From Acidimicrobiaceae bacterium (GTDB taxonomy: Bacteria > Actinomycetota > Acidimicrobiia > Acidimicrobiales > Palsa-688): 8,997 nucleotides of DNA. This document shows, piece by piece, positions 1 through 4,843 of the stretch; position 1 is the first letter of the stretch; each line of letters starts with the position of its first letter. A program made the translations under genes and the position numbers. The notes under the pieces are model-generated. The model made no database searches. It worked only from the letters and a program-made list of their open reading frames with translations, and had not been told where the DNA came from. The stretch spans positions 553 through 9,549 of the forward strand of contig PMHU01000062.1 of NCBI GenBank assembly GCA_003156795.1, in the 5' to 3' direction.

Positions 1-93
1 CAGTGGCAGCCCGTCAACGAATGACGCCTCTGGTACGAGCGGGCGGAGCCTGTAGCCCTGCCTCAAGACTGGTTAGTGCAGACGATGGCTCCT

Positions 94-145
94 GGATAGT
101 CGGCAAACGTTCCTTTACAGAATTAGGGAAGGGTTGCCCGTAATC
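94..145. repeat. Imperfect inverted-repeat element, left copy
   Basis: This segment starts with GGATAGTCGGCAA (94-106), which recurs exactly at 651-663. It folds on itself: GGCAA (102-106) pairs with TTGCC (134-138), TTCC (110-113) with GGAA (127-130), and GAT (95-97) with ATC (143-145). Its right arm, positions 125-138, is the exact reverse complement (14 bases) of 659-672 in the second copy. Together the two copies imply an ancestral palindromic end of about 22 bases. This could be a transposon terminus, a MITE-like remnant or another recombination site. The repeats are seen directly; the mobile-element reading is inference. Confidence 0.55.
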
Positions 146-170
146 AGGGAGCAAGCCACCGACGCTCAAC

Positions 171-176
171 TAAAAT
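171..176 (+). promoter_or_regulatory. -10 box (TAAAAT) of a probable leaderless promoter
   Basis: TAAAAT lies 6 bases upstream of the ATG at 183, so transcription would begin at or next to the start codon. There is no Shine-Dalgarno sequence between box and ATG, which agrees with leaderless translation, common in actinobacteria. No convincing -35 box is visible. Confidence 0.45.
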
Positions 177-182
177 ACGTGG

Positions 183-614
183 ATGACGATTGAAGTGGTT
201 ATGCGCCGACCGCAATCCAGCGAGTACGACTCGGTGCGGGCTCTGATAGAGACAGTGGCGAATGAAACATTTGAGGACCTTTTTGCTCCGAATCCCGTCC
301 CCCTTAAGTTCGAGGATGAGGATTGGCCGTTGGCATGGGTGGCAGTTTCTGATGAAAAGATTGTGGGCGTGATCATAACGAATCAGGAGTGGGTTAGCGA
401 CCTGTGGGTATGTCGCGAGCACCGCAGACAAGGTGTTGGAAGCAGATTACTCGCGCAGGGCGAAGCTGAGATAGCTGCCCGTGGTCACCAGACGTGCCGC
501 CTTCGCGTCGTTCGGTCGAATGCGATTGCCGTGCGATTCTATCTCAGTCAGGGGTGGCAGATTGCGCGTGAGTTTGCGCACGAAAAGTATCTGCATGCCG
601 CTGGAGACGGCTAA
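183..614 (+). CDS. GNAT-family N-acetyltransferase
   Basis: A 143-residue protein with the GNAT fold pattern, which moves an acetyl group from acetyl-CoA to an amine; the substrate cannot be read from the sequence. Motif A is clear: a beta strand (VSDLWV, residues 71-76) followed by the acetyl-CoA pyrophosphate-binding loop RRQGVGSRLL (81-90), which fits the Q/R-x-x-G-x-G/A signature. Motif B is the N-A-x-A-x-x-F-Y-x-x-x-G-W stretch (113-125), with Tyr120 in the place of the usual proton donor. The length is normal for a single-domain GNAT. The ATG at 183 is chosen because a TAAAAT box sits just upstream. The coding sequence is richer in A/T-ending codons than every other gene here and is bracketed by related hairpin repeats, suggesting horizontal acquisition. 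A role in detoxifying small molecules is possible but not shown. Confidence 0.88.
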   Translation: MTIEVVMRRPQSSEYDSVRALIETVANETFEDLFAPNPVPLKFEDEDWPLAWVAVSDEKIVGVIITNQEWVSDLWVCREHRRQGVGSRLLAQGEAEIAARGHQTCRLRVVRSNAIAVRFYLSQGWQIAREFAHEKYLHAAGDG

Positions 615-650
615 ATCGTTGCCAGATAAGCTCGGTGGCGCTTTCTGAGC

Positions 651-695
651 GGATAGTCGGCAACCCTTCCCTTGGGGTTACTTCAGGGTTGCCTA
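651..695. repeat. Inverted-repeat element, right copy
   Basis: GGATAGTCGGCAA (651-663) repeats the left copy at 94-106. A perfect 9-base stem is formed by GGCAACCCT (659-667) and AGGGTTGCC (685-693) around a 17-base loop. It lies directly between the GNAT gene and the 5'-truncated pafC-like reading frame, which opens at 702 right after a TAA at 699. It may mark the junction of an inserted segment. A GNAT terminator is an alternative use of the hairpin, but there is no T-run after the stem. Confidence 0.55.
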
Positions 696-701
696 AAATA
701 A

Positions 702-1490
702 CCGGAGGAAGACAAAGTTTCGCTGCCGCGGGGCCTGATCTGTGGGGCCTGGATCAGTGGGGTCTGGATCAGCATGGCCGACTACTTCCGGCGCCCGCTC
801 AAGCTCAACCCCCAAGAGGGCCTGGCCCTGGCTTCTGCCGCGTCAGCCTTTCTTGCTGTTCCCGGTGCCGACCCCGGCGGTGCGCTCGCGACCGCGCTGG
901 AGAAGCTGCAGACTGTGCTCGGGGTCGGAGCGGACGAGGGTCTCGAGGTCGAATTCGAAGCGGTGCCGTCCGGTGTTCTCGAAGCCGTCCGCCGGGCCGT
1001 CGACACCCGCCGGAAAGTGGAGATCTCGTACTACTCCTTCGGCCGCGACGGCCACAGCTCCCGCGTCGTGCAGCCCTGGCGGGTCTTCAACGCGGCCGGG
1101 CAGTGGTACTTGAGCGGTTGGTGCCAGCAGGCCCAAGCGGAACGGATGTTTCGGGTGGACAGGATCGGCAAGGCCGAGGTCACGGATGAGACGTTCGCGC
1201 CTCCGACGTCGGTCATTTCATCTGCGCCGGTGGTCTACCAGCCCGGACCCGACGACCCTCGCTTCGTGCTCGACCTGGCGCCGCCCGCCCACTGGATCGC
1301 CGAGCAGTACCCCAACGAACAGGTAGAGGAGCGGCCCGACGGCGTCCTCCGCGTCACCCTTCGGGCCGGGCAGCGGGCCTGGCTGGAAAGGCTCCTACTG
1401 CGAGCCGGTCCCCAGGTCGAGGTGGTTGACGGCGATCGCTCCGTCGGCCCGGCTGCGGCGGCCCGCCTGCTGAGGCGGTACCGGCCCTGA
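702..1490 (+). pseudogene. pafC: PafC-like WYL-domain regulator, N-terminally truncated
   Basis: The frame is open from 702 (after TAA at 699) to TGA at 1488-1490. The only usable start is ATG 774, giving 238 residues. From there: the ADYFRRPLKL segment at the very N-terminus, then a WYL domain (about residues 75-145) with the name-giving W-Y-L at 111-113, then a WCX-like C-terminal domain (about 160-238). Full PafC/PafB proteins are about 320-330 residues and begin with a winged helix-turn-helix, which is absent here. Met774 sits inside a conserved stretch (V-W-I-S-M-A-D-Y-F), so it looks like an internal codon. The family acts as the PafBC transcriptional activator of the mycobacterial DNA-damage response. 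Its place upstream of tatA/B-tatC-helY supports pafC identity. It is probably a remnant; a stable WYL-only protein made from ATG 774 remains possible because the frame is intact. Confidence 0.7.
742..771 (+). repeat. Two tandem 15-base units, in frame with the pafC-like gene
   Basis: GTGGGGCCTGGATCA (742-756) is followed directly by GTGGGGTCTGGATCA (757-771), differing at one base. A decayed partial third unit precedes them (about 730-741). In the reading frame of the WYL protein the two units encode G-A-W-I-S and G-V-W-I-S, running straight into M-A-D-Y-F-R-R. Confidence 0.7.
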
Positions 1491-1502
1491 CGCCTGGTTG
1501 GG

Positions 1503-1508
1503 TAACGT
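1503..1508 (+). promoter_or_regulatory. Possible -10 box (TAACGT) for lepB
   Basis: TAACGT fits TANNNT and lies 8 bases before the GTG at 1517, with no Shine-Dalgarno in between. This resembles the near-leaderless layouts at 3622-3627 and 7564-7569. No -35 element is recognisable, so the call rests on position only. Confidence 0.3.
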
Positions 1509-1516
1509 TTCCCGTC

Positions 1517-2113
1517 GTGTCCATACCCGCCGCCGATCAACAGCCTACGGTGGACGCGCCGGATCCGCCTCCGGAGGTCCGGTCCACGAAGCGTCGGGCC
1601 CTGATCGAGTGGGCCGTGATACTCGTGGTGGCCTTGCTGGCGGCTCTCCTGCTGCGCACGTTCGTCGTCCAGCCCTATTTCATCCCCTCGGGCTCGATGG
1701 AACCGACGCTCAAGATCAACGACAAAGTGCTGGTCAACAAGCTGAGCTACGACTTCCACTCGGTCCACCGCGGCGACGTCATCGTCTTCAAGAAGCCTGC
1801 CGACGACACCACGCCCGGGATCAAGGACCTGATCAAGCGGGTCATCGGCCTTCCCGGCGAGACCATTTCCTCTGAGCACGGGTACGTCTATATCAACGGT
1901 GTTCGCCTCAACGAGCCGTGGTTGCCAAAAGTGGACCAAGGAGTGACGTTCGGAATCAAACCGACCCTGATTCCTCCCGGTGAGTACTACGTGATGGGCG
2001 ACAACCGAACGGATTCGGCCGACTCGCGCGTCATCGGACCCATTCCGAAGAGTCTGATAGTGGGCCGCGCATTCATACGGGTCTGGCCCCTGTCGCGGAT
2101 CGGGACCCTTTAG
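1517..2113 (+). CDS. lepB: Signal peptidase I
   Basis: A 198-residue membrane-anchored serine protease that removes signal peptides from exported preproteins on the outer face of the cytoplasmic membrane. The N-terminus is a short Pro/Asp-rich cytoplasmic tail, a basic STKRR patch (23-27), then one transmembrane helix (about 29-51). The S26 boxes follow in order: SGSMEPTL (58-65) with nucleophile Ser60; the KR-V-I-G-L-P-G-E box (107-115) with general base Lys107; and GDNR (161-164) with D-S-R (169-171) close behind. The catalytic Ser/Lys dyad is intact and the length is normal for the single-span type of Gram-positives and actinobacteria. The start is GTG; the frame offers no Shine-Dalgarno, and a TANNNT box lies just upstream. 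The TAG is two bases from the stop of the opposing gdpd gene. Near tatA/B-tatC it fits a protein-export neighbourhood. Confidence 0.95.
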   Translation: MSIPAADQQPTVDAPDPPPEVRSTKRRALIEWAVILVVALLAALLLRTFVVQPYFIPSGSMEPTLKINDKVLVNKLSYDFHSVHRGDVIVFKKPADDTTPGIKDLIKRVIGLPGETISSEHGYVYINGVRLNEPWLPKVDQGVTFGIKPTLIPPGEYYVMGDNRTDSADSRVIGPIPKSLIVGRAFIRVWPLSRIGTL

Positions 2114-2115
2114 TC

Positions 2116-2880
2116 TCAGCCTCGAGGGCCGAGGCGCGCCTTCACGCCGGCCATCATCCGGCCCACGTGGTCCGAGTAGATCCCGTCGAGACCCAGATCC
2201 AGCAGCCGCGAGATGTCGTCCGCTGACTGGGCGTCCCAACCGAGGGCGTACAAGCCGGCGCCGTGAACATCAGCCACTCGCCCGGGATCCCACTCGCCCC
2301 GGTGAAGGTTGAGGGCGTCGATTCCGGCTTGCTTGAGGGTGTGGGCGCGAGGCCCGAGCCCTTCGGACATCCACGAGACTCGCGTCGACTCGACGAGGTG
2401 GGCCCCACCGACCCTGCTTTTCCAGCCCGCCAATAGCCGCCAGTCGTGGTGACAGAGCCACAGGCGCGTCGTGATGCCGGCCGCCTCCGAAGCCCCCACG
2501 ATCCCCTCCAGGGCGGCGGGGTCCTTCACATCGAGGGATAGCTCGTACTCGGCTCCGCACCCGTGGAACAGGTCCTCGAGTGACGGGATGTGGTCCGGCA
2601 GTTCCCCGCGGGCCTGAGCAGATATCGCCCGGCGGCGCCAAACAGGGCCGGTTACCCCATCGTGATCGAGGACGACCACGCCATCGGCCGTGATCCACGC
2701 GTCGCTTTCCAAACCGGTGGCCCCCAACTCCAAGGCTCTGGCAAAGGCCGCGATGGTGTTCTCGGGCCGTTCGGATCGGGCGCCTCGGTGGGCGAAGCCG
2801 ATCGGGAGGGGCGGCTGCTCGGCGGCTTCGGGCACTTGCACAGGGTAAGGCCCGGACGAGCGCGAGGGCTCAAAAGCCAC
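2116..2880 (-). CDS. Glycerophosphodiester phosphodiesterase family protein
   Basis: A 254-residue TIM-barrel phosphodiesterase of the GDPD family, which hydrolyses glycerophosphodiesters to glycerol-3-phosphate and an alcohol using a divalent metal. Visible signatures are A-H-R-G-A (His31, Arg32) followed by R-P-E-N-T (38-42), the metal-binding E-x-D (Glu58, Asp60) before A-D-G-V-V-V, and the catalytic D-H-D (His73). A later S-L-D-V-K-D segment occupies the usual E-x-K strand, with Asp for Glu. The C-terminal G-W-D-A and D-G-I-Y-S-D are typical of the barrel's last strands. There is no signal peptide or membrane span, so the enzyme is probably cytoplasmic. The GTG at 2880 adds about 26 poorly conserved residues before the barrel; GTG codons at residues 14 and 16 are alternative starts, and none has a good ribosome-binding site. 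It is divergent from the zinc-ribbon gene and convergent with lepB. Confidence 0.88.
   Translation of the reverse strand: MAFEPSRSSGPYPVQVPEAAEQPPLPIGFAHRGARSERPENTIAAFARALELGATGLESDAWITADGVVVLDHDGVTGPVWRRRAISAQARGELPDHIPSLEDLFHGCGAEYELSLDVKDPAALEGIVGASEAAGITTRLWLCHHDWRLLAGWKSRVGGAHLVESTRVSWMSEGLGPRAHTLKQAGIDALNLHRGEWDPGRVADVHGAGLYALGWDAQSADDISRLLDLGLDGIYSDHVGRMMAGVKARLGPRG
2119..2135. terminator. Short GC hairpin at the convergent gene ends
   Basis: GCCTCG (2119-2124) and CGAGGC (2130-2135) form a perfect 6-base stem with a 5-base loop, starting 5 bases after the lepB stop and lying within the last codons of the opposing gene. No T-run follows on either strand, so it is only a weak terminator candidate. 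It is the only obvious structure where the two genes meet. Confidence 0.3.
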
Positions 2881-3036
2881 GCACCCGTGCGGCCGGAAGC
2901 CCCTTCCGATCGCGGCGCGACGGCCGAAACGAAATAACCGCGTAAACGAACAGACCGCAGCGGTATTGGCTCAAGGTTTGAACCGGACCGCCGATGATCC
3001 GGAGTGAAAGCAGCGCTCAACAGGAGGAATGACCCG
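2881..3036. other. Divergent intergenic spacer
   Basis: This 156-base stretch separates the minus-strand phosphodiesterase gene from the plus-strand zinc-ribbon gene and must hold promoters for both. A TTGGCT (2966-2971) resembles a -35 box, but no well-spaced -10 box follows. GGTTTGAACC (2977-2986) is a small dyad. Apart from the ribosome-binding site at 3022-3027, nothing here is convincing. Confidence 0.4.
3022..3027 (+). promoter_or_regulatory. Shine-Dalgarno AGGAGG that fixes the zinc-ribbon start
   Basis: A consensus AGGAGG lies 9 bases upstream of the GTG at 3037. It lies downstream of the other in-frame GTG at 3004, so 3037 is the likely start. This is the only textbook ribosome-binding site I can see in the window. 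Confidence 0.75.
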
Positions 3037-3369
3037 GTGGCGATTGTCAGGGCTACGTGCCCGACATGCGGAGACATAGAACTGAACGTGAAGAGCGTTC
3101 AAGTTCAACTGTGCATCAATACGACCGCATCTACCTACTCCTTTCTCTGCCCCGACTGCCGGCTGATCGTCAACAAGGACGCCAACGAGGTGATCGTGGA
3201 CTCGCTGACAAGGGCAGGGGCGCCGCTGGTCACCTGGTCTCTACCGGCCGAGTTGCAAGAGCCCAAGGTGGGTCCGGCCATCTGCCACGACGACCTGCTC
3301 GAGTTCCACATGGCCCTCGAAAGTGAGTCCTGGCAGCAGGAACTAGCCGCGCTGAGTGACCGCCGTTAA
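3037..3369 (+). CDS. Small zinc-ribbon protein of unknown function
   Basis: A 110-residue soluble protein beginning M-A-I-V-R-A-T-C-P-T-C-G. Two Cys pairs, C8-P-T-C11 and C38-P-D-C41, are spaced as in a zinc ribbon, with another Cys at 26. The beta-rich region between them (about 14-37) fits the ribbon's strands. The C-terminal half has a short W-S-L-P-A-E-L patch and then an acidic and helical end containing H-D-D-L-L-E-F-H. It resembles uncharacterised actinobacterial zinc-ribbon proteins from memory, but I cannot name a function. An in-frame GTG at 3004 would add 11 residues; the AGGAGG before 3037 argues against it. No DNA-binding helix, membrane span or enzyme motif is visible. It is followed by a terminator-like hairpin, so it is probably transcribed alone. 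Nucleic-acid or protein binding is only a guess. Confidence 0.8.
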   Translation: MAIVRATCPTCGDIELNVKSVQVQLCINTTASTYSFLCPDCRLIVNKDANEVIVDSLTRAGAPLVTWSLPAELQEPKVGPAICHDDLLEFHMALESESWQQELAALSDRR

Positions 3370-3375
3370 AGGCAC

Positions 3376-3400
3376 GGCACAAAGCAAGGTGCTTCGTGTC
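3376..3400 (+). terminator. Hairpin after the zinc-ribbon gene, terminator-like
   Basis: Starting 6 bases after the TAA at 3367-3369, the arms 3376-3386 and 3390-3400 pair over 11 positions with one A/C mismatch and one G-U pair around a 3-base loop (AGG). No T-run follows, as is often the case for actinobacterial terminators. Confidence 0.45.
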
Positions 3401-3423
3401 GAGCTCTAACCCCTCACGGCCGG

Positions 3424-3429
3424 TAGCCT
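3424..3429 (+). promoter_or_regulatory. -10-like box (TAGCCT) before the 55-residue gene
   Basis: TAGCCT, within GGTAGCCTGGG, lies 10 bases before the ATG at 3440. It matches the GTANNCT pattern seen again before the tatA/B gene (3622-3627) and the ThyX-like gene (7564-7569). No -35 box is evident. Confidence 0.4.
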
Positions 3430-3439
3430 GGGCGAGCAT

Positions 3440-3607
3440 ATGAACTCCTTGTGGTTGGCCCCGCTGGCTGCTGGCACCCTCGGGGCCGCGGCGTTGGCCG
3501 TGACCGCCCGGTGGCTACGCCGGGAAGTAACCCGCTTGCAGACGATGATGCGGCCCCTGCGGACACCGGACGCTGACCGCGCCGATCGGGCGCGGCGCAC
3601 CCGGTAG
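3440..3607 (+). CDS. Small single-span membrane protein, unknown function
   Basis: A 55-residue reading frame from ATG 3440 to TAG 3605-3607. It begins M-N-S-L-W-L-A-P-L, has a hydrophobic Ala/Leu/Gly-rich segment (about residues 4-23) long enough to cross the membrane once, and then a strongly basic amphipathic tail (W-L-R-R-E-V-T-R-L-Q at 25-34, then many Arg and Asp). This gives an N-out or signal-anchor layout with a cytoplasmic basic helix. It sits 27 bases before the tatA/B-family gene in the same orientation and behind a TAGCCT box. The overall plan, one helix then an amphipathic helix, superficially recalls TatA-type proteins but lacks the F-G/L-G-P hinge. I do not recognise the family. 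That it is a real gene is supported by a membrane-like composition and by filling an otherwise empty gap. Confidence 0.6.
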   Translation: MNSLWLAPLAAGTLGAAALAVTARWLRREVTRLQTMMRPLRTPDADRADRARRTR

Positions 3608-3621
3608 CAGGCAGGCGCAAG

Positions 3622-3627
3622 TACACT
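3622..3627 (+). promoter_or_regulatory. -10 box (TACACT) of a probable leaderless tat promoter
   Basis: TACACT (in GTACACTCGGG) ends 7 bases before the GTG at 3635, placing the transcript start at or next to the start codon. No Shine-Dalgarno is present between them. It would drive tatA/B, tatC and the helicase. Confidence 0.45.
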
Positions 3628-3634
3628 CGGGCTC

Positions 3635-3982
3635 GTGTTCGATCTGAGCCCCGAGAAGATCCTTCTCGTAGGCCTCATCGCTTTGGTGGTGCTCGGCCCC
3701 AACCGGCTCCCGCAAGCGGCGCGGAGCCTGGGGCGTTTCGTCGGCCAGCTCCGGGCCATGTCGGCGTCATTCCAAACCGAAGTGCGTGACGCCATAGGCG
3801 AGCCGACCGACGCCCTGAGCGCGTCGGTTGCCGGGCTCAGGCCGGGCGAGATCCGCAGGTCGGTCCGCGACGCGGTCACGTCAACGCTCGCCCCGCCGCC
3901 GGGGGCGACGCAAAACGGGCCGGCGCCGGGACCCAATGGGTCGGTCACGCCCGCGGCGCCAGACGACCCCTCACTCAACTAG
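3635..3982 (+). CDS. tatA: Tat translocase TatA/TatB-family subunit
   Basis: A 115-residue single-span protein of the twin-arginine translocase, which exports folded proteins with TatC. The family plan is clear: a short N-terminal helix across the membrane (about residues 8-20), the L-G-P hinge (20-22), R-L-P (24-26), then an amphipathic helix (about 26-60) and a flexible Pro/Gly-rich tail. Details lean to TatB: it starts M-F-D, has Glu7 near the position of the conserved TatB glutamate, and carries V-V-L-G-P-x-R-L-P rather than the TatA-like F-G-P-K-K-L-P. The symbol tatA follows its position before tatC, where actinobacteria usually encode TatA; tatB is a fair alternative. GTG start, preceded by a TACACT box. 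The gap to tatC is 6 bases, so they are an operon. Confidence 0.9.
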   Translation: MFDLSPEKILLVGLIALVVLGPNRLPQAARSLGRFVGQLRAMSASFQTEVRDAIGEPTDALSASVAGLRPGEIRRSVRDAVTSTLAPPPGATQNGPAPGPNGSVTPAAPDDPSLN

Positions 3983-3988
3983 CCGCGG

Positions 3989-4831
3989 GTGGCCCTGACC
4001 GACGACCGCCCGAACCCATCCCCGGGAGCGGGCGACTCCGAAGTGGGGGAGATGGCCGCGAACGCGAGGACCAACGGAGGGTCCTCGACCGGCGACGAAG
4101 AGCGGGGCACCATGACGCTGTTCGAGCACTTGGCCGAGCTGCGTACCCGACTCCTGATTTCCATCGCCGCAGTCGTGGTCGGGTCCACCGTGGCCTGGTT
4201 CTTCTACCCCGAGGCGGTACGGTTCATGTTGCATCCGTACCGCCAGTTTCTGGCCCACCATCCGAGCAAGAACATCTCGATCGGCAGCCTGGTGACCCGG
4301 GGTCCGCTGGAGGGCTTCACGACCCGTCTCAAGGTGAGCGTGTACTGCGGGATGGCCCTCGCTTGCCCGGTGGTGTTCTGGGAGTTGTGGCGTTTCATCA
4401 CCCCGGGTCTGCACAAGAACGAGAAGCGCTACCTCGTCCCGTTCGTGGGCTCCGCCGTGGTGCTGTTCGCAGGCGGGATCGCCACGGCGATACTGATCTT
4501 CCCCAAGGCGCTCACTTGGTTGATCGACGTGAGCGGCCCGGGGATCGTCCCGCTGTTCTCCCCGTCGCAGTACTTCAGTCTGTACGTGGCCATGTGCCTG
4601 ATCTTTGGGGCCGTCTTCATGTACCCCCTGGTGCTCGTGTTCCTCGAGCTGGTGGGAGCGGTACCGAGCAAGACCTGGCGGCGCTGGAGGCGGCCAGCCA
4701 TCGTGATCATCTGCTTGGTCGCGGCCGTCATCACTCCCAGCAGTGACCCGTTCTCCTTCCTGGCCATGTCGATCCCCATGCTGGTGCTCTACGAAGTCGC
4801 CATACTCGTGGGCCGGCTGCTCAAGAAATAG
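3989..4831 (+). CDS. tatC: Sec-independent protein translocase TatC
   Basis: A polytopic membrane protein (280 residues from GTG 3989) that recognises twin-arginine signal peptides and assembles with TatA/B. The hallmark M-T-L-F-E-H-L-A-E-L-R-x-R-L stands at residues 42-55, followed by six hydrophobic helices at about 58-76, 116-136, 150-172, 197-222, 232-248 and 252-275. The loop between the fifth and sixth carries I-T-P-S-S-D-P, and the last span has the usual Pro-x-x-x-L-Y-E. The 41 residues before the signature are hydrophilic and Gly/Asp/Asn-rich, longer than in most TatC; ATG codons at 4052 and 4112 are possible later starts, and 4112 would begin exactly at the signature. No start has a strong ribosome-binding site; translational coupling to the upstream gene, 6 bases away, is likely. 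The helicase gene follows after 12 bases. Confidence 0.95.
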   Translation: MALTDDRPNPSPGAGDSEVGEMAANARTNGGSSTGDEERGTMTLFEHLAELRTRLLISIAAVVVGSTVAWFFYPEAVRFMLHPYRQFLAHHPSKNISIGSLVTRGPLEGFTTRLKVSVYCGMALACPVVFWELWRFITPGLHKNEKRYLVPFVGSAVVLFAGGIATAILIFPKALTWLIDVSGPGIVPLFSPSQYFSLYVAMCLIFGAVFMYPLVLVFLELVGAVPSKTWRRWRRPAIVIICLVAAVITPSSDPFSFLAMSIPMLVLYEVAILVGRLLKK

Positions 4832-4843
4832 ATCACCTCGCCT

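Noticed and set aside
1..93. Possible tail of a gene at the left edge
   Set aside because: One plus frame stays open for about 46 codons, but the translation shows no motif and composition is ambiguous. I see no RNA gene here either.
94..695. Integron cassette with two attC sites around the GNAT gene
   Set aside because: The spacing and single acetyltransferase gene are tempting, but neither strand of either repeat shows the RYYYAAC / GTTRRRY core boxes required of attC, and no integrase is in view.
635..1189. 184-residue frame overlapping the start of the pafC-like gene
   Set aside because: Its translation becomes Arg/Pro/Gly-rich and unlike any protein, while the other frame has a clear WYL domain. 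It only looks long because the region is GC-rich.
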